Assembly: GCF_030813055.1 (NCBI RefSeq)
Contig: NZ_JAUSTW010000008.1
Location: forward strand, 124,001-188,000
DNA length: 64,000 bases
Reading direction: 5' to 3'
From: Neobacillus ginsengisoli
GTDB taxonomy: Bacteria; Bacillota; Bacilli; Bacillales_B; DSM-18226
Shown: piece after piece, positions 19,337 to 27,500 of the stretch
How the letters are laid out: each line of letters begins with the position of its first letter
How positions within the stretch are numbered: the stretch's first letter is position 1
The notes under the pieces: model-generated
The model's database searches: none
Seen by the model: the letters and a program-made list of their open reading frames with translations, nothing else
What the model was told of the DNA's origin: nothing
Program-made: the position numbers and the translations under genes

Positions 19337-20265
19337 CTTCTATCCCCTGCCTTTTCTCCTTCGTGTTCATGGTGGTGGCTATGTACATGATGGTGGTGAT
19401 CATGTCCGTCATGGTCATGGTGATGGTCATGATCATGATCATGGTGATGATGGTGATGAACATGCTCCATAGCATCCAAGCGATAAAGGCAGGTATCACA
19501 GTTCATCTTTACTTCATCACGTAATGCTTCTTCCACACGTTCTTTTAAAATGGTTTGCAGCTTGGGATGATAGCCAAAATAGCCTGCCAATTTAAATTCG
19601 ACGGTAGCGTATTGATGTTGAAATGGAACCATCATCTCTTCTAACCGTTTAATCAAAATTCCAGTAAACAAAAAGTAGGGCAAGATAATGACTTTCTTTG
19701 CTCCGAGCTTAATACACCGCTCGATACCTTCATTCACAAGGGGATTGGTTACCCCCATAAAAGCCGGTTCAACTATTTTGAAGTTTGTTTTTTCCCAAAG
19801 TAATCTTGCAATCTTATATAAATCACTATTAGCATCGGGGTCACTTCCGCCACGCCCTAACAGGAGGACAGCTGTATCGGGATCTGGATCATCCTGGTTC
19901 TCCCCGATTTCTTCTAATCTCGTTTTTAGGATTTCAAACGTTTCCTCATGTACACCAATCGGCCTGCCATACGTAAACTCCACAAGCGGATATTTTTTCT
20001 TTGCCTCATCGATGGCAGCTGGAATATGGATTTTTGAATGTCCTGCTTGCAGAAGCATAATGGGAATCACAACAATATGGTCTGCCCCTTTCTCGACACA
20101 TACATCAATTCCTTGATTTACAGTTGGTCTTTCAAATTCTAAAAAACTCGTCTCAACTAGTACGGTTTCGTCCCACGTCCTTCTCATCGTTTCTATGAAC
20201 TGACGTACTTGATCATTTCCTTCACGATCTTTACTTCCATGACCTACAAATAGAATTGCTTTCAA
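19333..20265 (-). CDS. cbiX: Sirohydrochlorin cobaltochelatase CbiX, long form with His-rich tail
   Basis: Inserts Co(II) into sirohydrochlorin. 310 residues holding two CbiX repeats: the first with FVGHGSKD (catalytic His about 9) and LLQAGHSKIHIP, the second with LLGRGGSDPDANSD and LPYFLFTGIL. The C-terminus has the MNCDTC motif (M-x-C-x-x-C) that carries an Fe-S cluster in the Bacillus megaterium enzyme, then a tail in which 23 of about 44 residues are His, mixed with Asp and Glu, fit for metal holding. The start is TTG at 20265 with GGGAGG eight bases upstream. The tail is coded by simple-sequence DNA between about 19360 and 19465. Confidence 0.95.
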   Translation of the reverse strand: MKAILFVGHGSKDREGNDQVRQFIETMRRTWDETVLVETSFLEFERPTVNQGIDVCVEKGADHIVVIPIMLLQAGHSKIHIPAAIDEAKKKYPLVEFTYGRPIGVHEETFEILKTRLEEIGENQDDPDPDTAVLLLGRGGSDPDANSDLYKIARLLWEKTNFKIVEPAFMGVTNPLVNEGIERCIKLGAKKVIILPYFLFTGILIKRLEEMMVPFQHQYATVEFKLAGYFGYHPKLQTILKERVEEALRDEVKMNCDTCLYRLDAMEHVHHHHHHDHDHDHHHDHDGHDHHHHVHSHHHEHEGEKAGDRR

Positions 20266-20325
20266 AATGATTCCTCCCCTTGTTTAACTATCAAACTTTC
20301 AAATTGACCACTATGATTCTTTCAT

Positions 20326-21948
20326 TTACTCCCCGCATGCAGCAGCTTCAATTTTTATTTTTGGTGTCATATCTTGATACTCAAATCCTTGAATTTGTTT
20401 TACACGTTTAAAGAATTTATAGAAACGCTCGTTCGGATAGGCTTTCTGTTTATATTCTTGGACAATCCCCTCGACAACCCCAACGATTTCATCAGACGCT
20501 ATTCCTTCCGCTACGATTTGACCAGGATGGGCACTCCTTCCAGCAGTTTTTGCCCCTAAAAATAAATCGAACGCTCCTTTGCGGTACACAATTCCAATAT
20601 CTTCTTTTACCGCTCCATAGCATGCCATGCCACAGCCGTTAACACCCAGCTTTAATTCCTTAGGAAGTTCCAATCCTCCGAGCCTTTCTTGAAGCTCTTC
20701 CGCATAGGGAATAGCCTCCTTCTTTTCTCCGTCGCAAAAATCACAGGCTTTTACAGTTAAAACGTCGCCAATCGGAGAAATCAAAAATTTAGCATTTGTT
20801 AATTTTTCCACTATGTCATCAGGCTCAGAAGTTAAAATTTGCAGCTTAATGTAATGGTCTTGTGTATATTCCATTACACCTTCTTCTCCTACTAGTTCGG
20901 AAAGAGTCATCATTTGTTTGGATGTAAATTTTTTATTTGCAACACCAGGACTAACTGCAAGTTCAAAAATAGATTGAATGGGCTGCTTCGCTATTAAACT
21001 CTGAGAGAATTCTGCGCCATCACCAAGAATCATTTGCAGTGCTTCCTCTGCCAGTTCTCTGGAAGATTCCCTTACTACTGGTGCCACCGCTACATCCTTC
21101 AGTGGTTCCATATGGTTAAATTGCTCAAGCGCCCAGGGTTCAGCTTCCTTTTGTAAGCGTTGATGCGGTTTTAAGGGCTGTACCGTTTGATTTAATGTAT
21201 ACTTCCGTTGGTACCCACGCGGTGTAATCATTAAGTCTTCGTAGAAAAAGGTAGACGAATTTCCAATAATAACGGTTGTTAACATGCCAATTTCATGATT
21301 AAGCATCTCTTTTAAATTAGTCATTACGACACTTTGACGGTCACGGAAAGCACTTTTGACTAAACCTACTGGCGTTTCCGGAGACCGGTATTTTAATAGA
21401 ATTCTTTGCGCTTCCACAATTTGTCTTGTTCTTCTCCCGCTTTTTGGATTGTACAGTGCAATCACAAAATCAGCCTGTGCTGCTGCATCAATTCTTTTCT
21501 CAATTATTTTCCACGGTGTTAAATGGTCGCTTAAACTAATCGTACATGCATCATGCATGATGGGTGCTCCTAATAACGCCGCACAGGAGTTGATAGAGGA
21601 AATTCCTGGTATCACCTCAACTTCTACGCCTGTTTCTTTTTTCCACCCTTTCTCGAATAACACCTCATAAACGAGACCAGCCATCCCGTATACCCCGGCA
21701 TCACCGCTGGAAATCACGGCAACCTTCCTGCCCTGTTCCGCCTGCCTTACTGCTTCCTGGGCACGGCTTACTTCTTCCGTCATTCCCGTGCTAATTATTT
21801 CTTGCCCTGTTAATAATCCTTGAACCAAATCGACATAGGTTTTATAGCCAACGATCATGTCACTTTCTTGAATGGCTGCCCTTGCCCGTTCTGTAATATG
21901 TTCATTGCTTCCTGGGCCAAAACCGATAACAAACAGTTTTCCCTGCAT
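20326..21948 (-). CDS. cbiH60: CbiH60, cobalt-precorrin-3 C17-methyltransferase with Fe-S reductase-like extension
   Basis: Catalyses C17 methylation and ring contraction. 540 residues: methyltransferase domain (about 1-245) with VIGFGPGSNEHIT, SSGDAGVYGMAGL, PGISSINSCAALLGAPI and NPKSGRR; then a linker, and a C-terminal nitrite/sulfite-reductase-like domain with CDFC and GVNGCGMACYGA cysteines that would hold a 4Fe-4S cluster. This large form is known from Bacillus megaterium. Start: ATG at 21948 preceded by AAAGGGAG; it begins two bases after the stop of the small membrane gene. A gap of 60 bases separates it from cbiX. Confidence 0.95.
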   Translation of the reverse strand: MQGKLFVIGFGPGSNEHITERARAAIQESDMIVGYKTYVDLVQGLLTGQEIISTGMTEEVSRAQEAVRQAEQGRKVAVISSGDAGVYGMAGLVYEVLFEKGWKKETGVEVEVIPGISSINSCAALLGAPIMHDACTISLSDHLTPWKIIEKRIDAAAQADFVIALYNPKSGRRTRQIVEAQRILLKYRSPETPVGLVKSAFRDRQSVVMTNLKEMLNHEIGMLTTVIIGNSSTFFYEDLMITPRGYQRKYTLNQTVQPLKPHQRLQKEAEPWALEQFNHMEPLKDVAVAPVVRESSRELAEEALQMILGDGAEFSQSLIAKQPIQSIFELAVSPGVANKKFTSKQMMTLSELVGEEGVMEYTQDHYIKLQILTSEPDDIVEKLTNAKFLISPIGDVLTVKACDFCDGEKKEAIPYAEELQERLGGLELPKELKLGVNGCGMACYGAVKEDIGIVYRKGAFDLFLGAKTAGRSAHPGQIVAEGIASDEIVGVVEGIVQEYKQKAYPNERFYKFFKRVKQIQGFEYQDMTPKIKIEAAACGE

Positions 21949-21949
21949 A

Positions 21950-22273
21950 TCATACGCTCCCTTTCCAAAATTCAACTAACATTGAGACGCCAAGTCCTAA
22001 GCTATACATCCCTGTGATCGAACCGAGGACAAGGTAAAGCTGTCTTTTAAGTCTTGCTTTTAAAAATCCCCATGAAAGACAGAACGTGATACATACGGTT
22101 GAAATTAGCAATCCAATCACAAATAAAATTAATTGCATGGCCCCAAGAAACACTTGCTTTCTTTTTTGTTGTTCGCTTCCTACCATATCGGCAATGGCCG
22201 CCACATGGTCTCCATCCATACCATGTCTCATCCCGATCAATACAGCTAAAATAGCAAACGTGATCAGTCCCAT
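21950..22273 (-). CDS. Miniature NiCoT/UreH-like membrane protein, probable cobalt or nickel handling
   Basis: A 107-residue hydrophobic protein with about three membrane helices. The first helix ends in RHGMDGDHVAAIAD, matching the R-H-x4-D-H motif that binds the metal in helix 2 of NiCoT (HoxN/NixA) and UreH-type nickel/cobalt permeases. Those families have 200-350 residues and a second G-H motif; here the matching spot reads LGAMQL, so only the front part of the fold is present. Start: ATG at 22273, eight bases after AAGGAG (a GTG at 22282 is too close to it). It is tightly packed between cbiW and cbiH60 and no frameshift is seen, so it appears to be kept as a small gene. Cobalt uptake or delivery to CbiX is inference. 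Confidence 0.8.
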   Translation of the reverse strand: MGLITFAILAVLIGMRHGMDGDHVAAIADMVGSEQQKRKQVFLGAMQLILFVIGLLISTVCITFCLSWGFLKARLKRQLYLVLGSITGMYSLGLGVSMLVEFWKGSV

Positions 22274-22274
22274 T

Positions 22275-22658
22275 TTATACACTCCTTTTTATCGGTTTAG
22301 ATACTCCTTCTATACAATCTGTTTCTTTTGGCGATCTAAAGCCTTCCTGTTCATATTGATAAATGATATGATCTTCTATGCTGCAACCTCCTGCCAAATG
22401 CTGATGGACAATTTTGCTGCCAACTTCCGGAGTAACCTCTTTGTACCATGTTCCTTCCGGATAGACGATGACAACGGGGGCATCCTTACATCTTCCATTA
22501 CATCGCGTTCTTGTTGTATGTATGAATGTGTCATAATTTAAATGCTCAATCTCGTTGCGAATTGCCTGTGTTGCCTCTTCTCCTCCCTTTCTCATGCAGC
22601 TGCTCCCGTTACAAATTAAAACGTGATGCTTTGTACCTTTTAAATTCCAAGTAGTCAT
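22275..22658 (-). CDS. cbiW: CbiW, thioredoxin-like [2Fe-2S] ferredoxin
   Basis: First gene of the cobalamin operon. 127 residues with two cysteine pairs, CNGSSC near residue 16 and CNGRC near residue 50, followed by PVVIVYPEGTWY: the pattern of thioredoxin-fold [2Fe-2S] ferredoxins. It may supply electrons within the pathway; its exact partner is not known. Start: ATG at 22658 with GGGAG upstream. A longer reading to 22724 would run through the terminator hairpin of the proximal riboswitch and is rejected. The name follows the Bacillus megaterium operon, where cbiW also comes first. Confidence 0.88.
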   Translation of the reverse strand: MTTWNLKGTKHHVLICNGSSCMRKGGEEATQAIRNEIEHLNYDTFIHTTRTRCNGRCKDAPVVIVYPEGTWYKEVTPEVGSKIVHQHLAGGCSIEDHIIYQYEQEGFRSPKETDCIEGVSKPIKRSV

Positions 22659-22685
22659 ATCACACTCTCCCAAACTTTTTTTTGC

Positions 22686-22717
22686 AAAAAAAAGCACCCC
22701 TACATAAATAGGGGTGC
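22686..22717 (-). terminator. Riboswitch-controlled terminator before cbiW
   Basis: On the minus strand GCACCCC and GGGGTGC pair perfectly (arms at 22711-22717 and 22694-22700) around a ten-base loop, followed by eight T. It ends about 28 bases before the cbiW start and about 90 after the proximal cobalamin riboswitch, the arrangement of a transcription-attenuating expression platform. Confidence 0.9.
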
Positions 22718-22804
22718 AGAGCAAATACAGTCAAACATACAAAGGATGATTGCAATTATTCAGCACTTCCACCTATACCCCGTAGGTTTAATGAAGTATG
22801 CAGG

Positions 22805-22950
22805 TAAAAGGCAGGTCTCCTGGCTCAGGTTCATCGATACATTGCGTCTTCCCAAATCCATTCAGTGACATTTGCAATGTACCTCCCCAATACAGTGGCG
22901 GGTACCGTGACGGATTTTCACCGTTCTTCCCTTTTAAGCGCCATCTTTTA
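22805..22950 (-). promoter_or_regulatory. Cobalamin riboswitch, proximal copy
   Basis: Minus strand. Reading 5' to 3': AAAAGGGAAGAACGGTGAAA (start of the P3 region), AATCCGTCACGGTACCCGCC, ACTGTA, a variable arm with GGGAAGACG, and the 3' B12 box GAGCCAGGAGACCTGCC. These are the conserved elements of adenosylcobalamin riboswitches. TAAAAG (22945-22950) pairs with CTTTTA (22805-22810) to close P1. High cobalamin should favour the terminator at 22686-22717 and switch the operon off. Confidence 0.95.
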
Positions 22951-23097
22951 TATATAGCGCACCTTTCCCTAACAATATTCAATTTTCATGACAAGCTTAA
23001 TCCCTTAAACATGTTATGCCATTAAATTTCAATAAGAATCTTTCTACACTTTTTTTCCTGCAAGATGTTCTTAAGCTTTTAGATCAAACATTTTGAT

Positions 23098-23136
23098 AGA
23101 AAAATAAAAAATCCGTTCAACTGGAGTTGAACGGAT
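23098..23136 (-). terminator. Terminator of the distal riboswitch
   Basis: Minus strand: ATCCGTTCAACT pairs with AGTTGAACGGAT (23111-23136, twelve-base arms, tiny loop), followed by TTTTTTATTTT. It sits about 95 bases after the distal riboswitch and before the proximal one, so the distal switch has a full expression platform of its own. Confidence 0.9.
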
Positions 23137-23228
23137 AAAACGTAAGCAAAAAAAGACAAAGAAATGTCATACTTTTTGTCGCCAACGTCTCATCTTCTCA
23201 ACACCCGAAGAAATCGAAACTTTAAAAA

Positions 23229-23400
23229 GTTAAGACAGGTCTCCTGACTTGTGTATCCTCCTACTTTAGACCCTTCCCGTACTGAGCATATTTAAAAAAT
23301 ATATCGATACAGTGGTTTGTCTATTTCGTCCACACTTACAGTTGCGGGGACAGTTCTGGTCTTTCACCAGATTCCCTTTTAAGCCCATGGGCATCTTAAC
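23229..23400 (-). promoter_or_regulatory. Cobalamin riboswitch, distal copy
   Basis: Minus strand. Conserved pieces in order: AAAAGGGAATCTGGTGAAAG, CCAGAACTGTCCCCGCAACT, CACTGT, GGGAAGGG, GTAGGA, and the B12 box AAGTCAGGAGACCTGTC. The ends GTTAAGA (23394-23400) and TCTTAAC (23229-23235) form P1. This copy is closer to the usual consensus (CCCCGCAACTGT) than the proximal one. It precedes the proximal copy by about 280 bases on the same transcript. Confidence 0.96.
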
Positions 23401-23436
23401 TATTTTGTAAACAATTATTAAATTTTCAATTAACTA

Positions 23437-23466
23437 TTTATAACAAATTCTATACTAGCCTAACAA
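23437..23466 (-). promoter_or_regulatory. Candidate SigA promoter of the cobalamin operon
   Basis: Minus strand: TTGTTA (23461-23466), an 18-base spacer, then TATAAA (23437-23442). Transcription would begin near 23429, about 30 bases before the distal riboswitch. A second possible pair, TTGAAA with CAAAAT, lies just downstream; the sequence does not decide between them. Confidence 0.45.
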
Positions 23467-23627
23467 TTATCGTTTTACAAGAATTTTTTATGGCAAATTG
23501 TTCAAATGCATATAACCGTTAAAATTTATAAAAAAATGTTACTGCTAATTTAGCGAAACAATATAAATTAGTTTATTATTTGAGAAATGAAGTCTAGCGT
23601 ATGCTATTGAAAACCATCTTCGATGAT

Positions 23628-23667
23628 GAAAAAGGATCACCTTCTTTACATTTGGCGATCCTTTTTC
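23628..23667. terminator. Bidirectional hairpin after the Thr-rich gene
   Basis: AAAAAGGATC and GATCCTTTTT arms with a G-T/C-C extension around a 15-base loop. Its own T-rich arm can serve as the tract on the minus strand, ten bases after the stop of the gene at 23677-24306. Confidence 0.65.
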
Positions 23668-23676
23668 AAAGATTTA

Positions 23677-24306
23677 CTATTTTCTTAAGTAGTTTTCTTT
23701 TTTAACCTGATGGCTCAAAACTTTTTCTTTTGCTACTTGAGAAACTTGTTTTCCATGGTTGGTTGTCGTTGTTGTTGAGTTCGTCGGTGCTGTTGAGTTC
23801 GTCGGTGCTGTTGAGTTTGTTGGTGCTGTTGAGTTCGTTGGTGCTGTTGAGTTCGTCGGTACAGTTGAGTTCGTCGGTACAGTTGTAGTAGCTGATTTCG
23901 TGCTTGTCGTTCCCGTTGTAGCGGTATTCGAATTCGTCGTAGTGTTAGTAGCAAGTGCTGTTGTATTGGTAGTCGTTATCGTAGCACTAATTGGCGTCGT
24001 ATTCTTTTGAATCACGGCTATGACTTTATCACTCTTGTTTCCATTTTTTAAATCCGCTTGGAGAGCAGTAATATTATGAGAAACCGTGGGTTGCACGTCT
24101 TTTACATCCGATGTTGGTGCTTGATCTTTCACCGTTTTTTCTGCTTGGTTGATGTTATCCGCTGTTTTTTGGCCTCCGAAATTGGTTAACGAATTTGCTT
24201 GCGCTAATCGTTTAAAAGAATGATCGGCTAACAAGGCGTTGGTGACAGAAAACGTAACGGATCCCACTAACACCATGGCAAGGGCTCTTTTGGTTAGTTT
24301 GTTCAT
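23677..24306 (-). CDS. Secreted Thr/Asn/Ser-rich repeat protein, function unknown
   Basis: 209 residues. A signal peptide is plain: MNKLTKRAL, a hydrophobic core and an Ala-type cut near residue 25-30. A mixed-charge region (about 30-95) follows, then a Thr-rich low-complexity region (about 100-190) with six PTNSTA/PTNSTV hexapeptides, and a short basic tail. No enzyme motif is seen. Such Thr-rich stretches serve as stalks or glycosylated spacers, but no wall anchor (LPXTG, LysM, SLH) is visible. Start: ATG at 24306 after GAGGGG; a longer reading lacks support. It is alone on its strand, flanked by hairpins. Confidence 0.7.
   Translation of the reverse strand: MNKLTKRALAMVLVGSVTFSVTNALLADHSFKRLAQANSLTNFGGQKTADNINQAEKTVKDQAPTSDVKDVQPTVSHNITALQADLKNGNKSDKVIAVIQKNTTPISATITTTNTTALATNTTTNSNTATTGTTSTKSATTTVPTNSTVPTNSTAPTNSTAPTNSTAPTNSTAPTNSTTTTTNHGKQVSQVAKEKVLSHQVKKENYLRK
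23774..23881 (-). repeat. Six tandem 18-base units coding PTNST(A/V)
   Basis: Six head-to-tail 18-base units inside the Thr-rich gene, read on the minus strand. They differ at a few third-codon positions and at the last codon (Ala in four, Val or Thr context at the edges). In-frame unit gain or loss would change only stalk length. Confidence 0.9.
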
Positions 24307-24442
24307 GTTTTTCCCCTCGTGTCTTTTTGTGCGCGGTCGCATTACAACAGTTCGTCCAACCCTAAATGGTTTATGGGGGTATTATTACTCCAGTGCCATA
24401 TATAAAATAAAAGAACATTTTCCTCCTACCCCCAAAATCCTA

Positions 24443-24479
24443 AAATGACTACCTAATCTTTTGTAGGTAGTCATTTTTT
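24443..24479 (+). terminator. Intrinsic terminator-like hairpin ahead of the GH18-deacetylase-GT2 gene
   Basis: AAATGACTACCTA pairs with TAGGTAGTCATTT (13-base arms, eight-base loop) and is followed by TTT on the plus strand. No plus-strand gene ends upstream, while the large plus-strand gene starts 83 bases downstream, so it may be an attenuator in that gene's leader. It could instead block antisense transcription. Confidence 0.6.
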
Positions 24480-24561
24480 GTCGAAAAAACTCTGTCCACT
24501 GGATACGGACATTTAGGATAGACTGTCCATAAACGGTGCCTGTCACCAAGGAGGAATCTTA

Positions 24562-27500
24562 TTGAATCGAATTTTTAGGTGGATTGTTAGATCGTTGTTT
24601 GCACCTGTGGCTGGATATGGAGGAGCAGTTGCGAGTACAATTGGTTTTTTCCTGGGCTTTGTACCTTTATATAGTGTAAGGATTCCTTTATTGCTTGTTC
24701 TTTCAATTTTGTTTCGTTTTAATATTGTCGCCTTATTCCTTGGAACGTTGATTCCGATTTTTATTCCTTACATTCGTCATTTACCCTTCCTCAATTTAAA
24801 GGGATGGGAAGGATACTTGAATAACTGGTTATTTTCTTACCTGAAACATAAAATACCACTCTCCCAAAGCATTGCAACAGGGGTCCTGGGGGGGTTGATC
24901 GGTCTTGTCTGCTATTTTTTCTTCCATTGGTTTTACAATTTAGGACTGAAAAAAAGAGAACAAAATCAAGAACATGTTTTTCTTGATCCCGCCAAAAGAC
25001 GCTGGTCGATTATTAAACGAATGAGTGTAGGCTTTACTGTGTTAATAGTTTTAGTATCGATTATTTTTATTGAAAGCCTTACTACTGACCCATTGTTTCC
25101 TGGCCTGAAATTGAATACAAGCGCAGCAACGAGCGGGATCGAGCCGATTAATCAAAGTTTCAATGAGGCACAGCTTGCTTCACAGCTTCAAAAAACGGAT
25201 CCTTCCCCTCTTATTCAAAGAAATAATGGTCAATTGAACAAAAATCAAATGGCCAGCAAACAAGAAGTTTACGGTTTTTACGTCAATTGGGATGAAAACA
25301 GTAAAAGCTCATTTAAAAAAAATATCAATACAATCACAACCTTAATGCCGGAGTGGCTGCAACTTACACCTGACCTTACCTTTAAAACCAGCACTGACTC
25401 GTCTATTACTGCATTGGCAAAGGCACATCATATCAAGATTCTCCCATTAGTTAATAATTTTATTAATAATAAATGGGATGCAGAAACTCTGCACCGGTTA
25501 TTTACTACTCCAGGCGCCGAAGATCTTTTTATTAAAAATTTGTTAGCTTATGTGAGAACAAATGATTTTGCCGGCATCAATATTGACTTCGAAGAAATCA
25601 ATCAAGATGATAATGCTAATTTGACTCATTTTATTAATAAGGTATCAAAGCAATTTCATCAACATGGTCTCATGGTAACAATGGATGTCCCGCCGAAGAA
25701 CAATCGTTATAACTATGCTTCTTTAGCAGCTGACGTTGATCGGATGATTGTCATGCTATATGATCAGCACAACTCCATGAGCAAACCTGGACCTGTTGCT
25801 CCATCTGATTGGGTAAAAGAGAGCTTAAACCAGCTCCATATTCCTTCCCAAAAATTGATTGTCAGTTTGGGAAGCTACGGTTACGACTGGGAAGAAAACT
25901 CCAATCAGCCAGCAGATACCATGACCTTCGGGGATCTCATGGATTTGGGAATTGGTACGAACCTTCAAATCCATTGGAATAAACAAGCAGGCAATCCTTA
26001 TTTACGCTACAAAAAAAATGGAGAGAACCATATTGTTTGGTTTTTAGATGCTGCTACATTTTATAACCAAATGAAGCAAGCGTCTGAAAGCGGTTCAAAA
26101 GGAATAGCAGTTTGGCGTCTCGGTTCTGAAGATCCTTCAATCTGGAATTTTATTAATAAACCGAAGGAAATACAGCATCCATCCACTGCCATTAAAACCT
26201 TAATCAGTCCTGAACCTGTTCATTATACGGGTGCTGGAGAGATTTTAAACATTGTTTCTCAATCAGAAAATGGTAAAAGAACAATTCAAACCGATTCACA
26301 TGGTATGATTCAAGAAGAAACCTATACTACCTTACCAAAGCCTTTTGAGGTAGTTCGTTATGGCAAACCGAAACGTAAGGAAGTGGTCCTTTCCTTTGAT
26401 GACGGACCCGATCCAATCTATACACCACAAATATTGGACATTTTGAACAAGAATCATATAAAAGGGGCATTCTTTATCGTTGGAGAGAATGCTGAATTGC
26501 ATCCAGAACTGATTGAAAGGATGTATAAGGAAGGCCATGAAATTGGCAGCCATACCTTTACCCATCCAGATGTTGCATCCACCACACCATTTCAAACGAA
26601 GATGGAGCTAAATGCAAATCAGCGCTTATTTGAGGAAATTACGGGTCATTCGATGAACCTTTTCCGCCCTCCTTATGTGGCCGATGCGGAGCCGAGTACA
26701 AGGAGCGAACTGCTTCCTGTTTTACGTGCACAGGATATGGGTTATACAATGGTTGGTGAATTAATTGACACGAACGATTGGCAAAGACCTTCTAGTAGTG
26801 TAATTGTAAAGCGCGTAATCGACCAGCTTCCAAAAGGAAATGTCATTTTGCTGCACGATGCCGGGGGTGACCGCTCCAACACTGTAAAGGCCTTGCCGAT
26901 GATTATTGAAGAACTTAAAAAGCGCGGCTACACATTTACCACCATTGCTCATCTTATTGGAAAAAGTGATAGTCAGATTATGCCATCTGCTAATCAAGAC
27001 AGCCCTTATTTGGTCTATGACAAGGCGGTATTTAAGGTCATACAAGGCTGGCGTTTAGGATTAAGCGTCCTGTTCTACTCAGCTATCCTTTTAGGAATCC
27101 TGCGCCTGGCTATTTTCGTTTTCCTTTCTAGAAAACAGGTTAAAAGATATAAAGAGACCCAGATTGATCCTAGCTTTACACCTTTTGTAAGTGTCGTTAT
27201 TGCTGCCTATAACGAGGAAAAAGTAATTTGCAAAACGATTCATTCTATTTTATCCAGCGATTACCCTGCTTTTGAGGTGCTGATTATCGACGATGGATCA
27301 AAAGATGATACTGCTGATGTTGTTCAAAAAACTTATGCAAACCATTCCTTAGTAAGATTAATTAAAAAAAACAATGGGGGAAAATCTTCTGCTGTTAATG
27401 TTGGTTTTAAAGAAGCAAACGGGGAAATCGTCGTTGCTCTTGACGCTGATACACTCATTGCTGAAAATGCCATCTCACTGCTTGTTAACCATTTTAAAAA

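Noticed and set aside
19227..19524. Met/Thr/Ile-rich and Val/Met-rich open frames opposite the CbiX tail
   Set aside because: They are shadows of the His-rich simple-sequence DNA in other frames.
22659..22724. Longer N-terminus for CbiW starting at 22724
   Set aside because: These codons are the terminator hairpin and its T tract, and a good ribosome site precedes the internal ATG at 22658.
22788..23025. Open frames over the proximal riboswitch on both strands
   Set aside because: They coincide with conserved aptamer sequence, which explains the absence of stops; no ribosome sites.
23774..23881. CRISPR-like direct repeats
   Set aside because: The units are contiguous 18-mers without spacers and encode a hexapeptide in frame.
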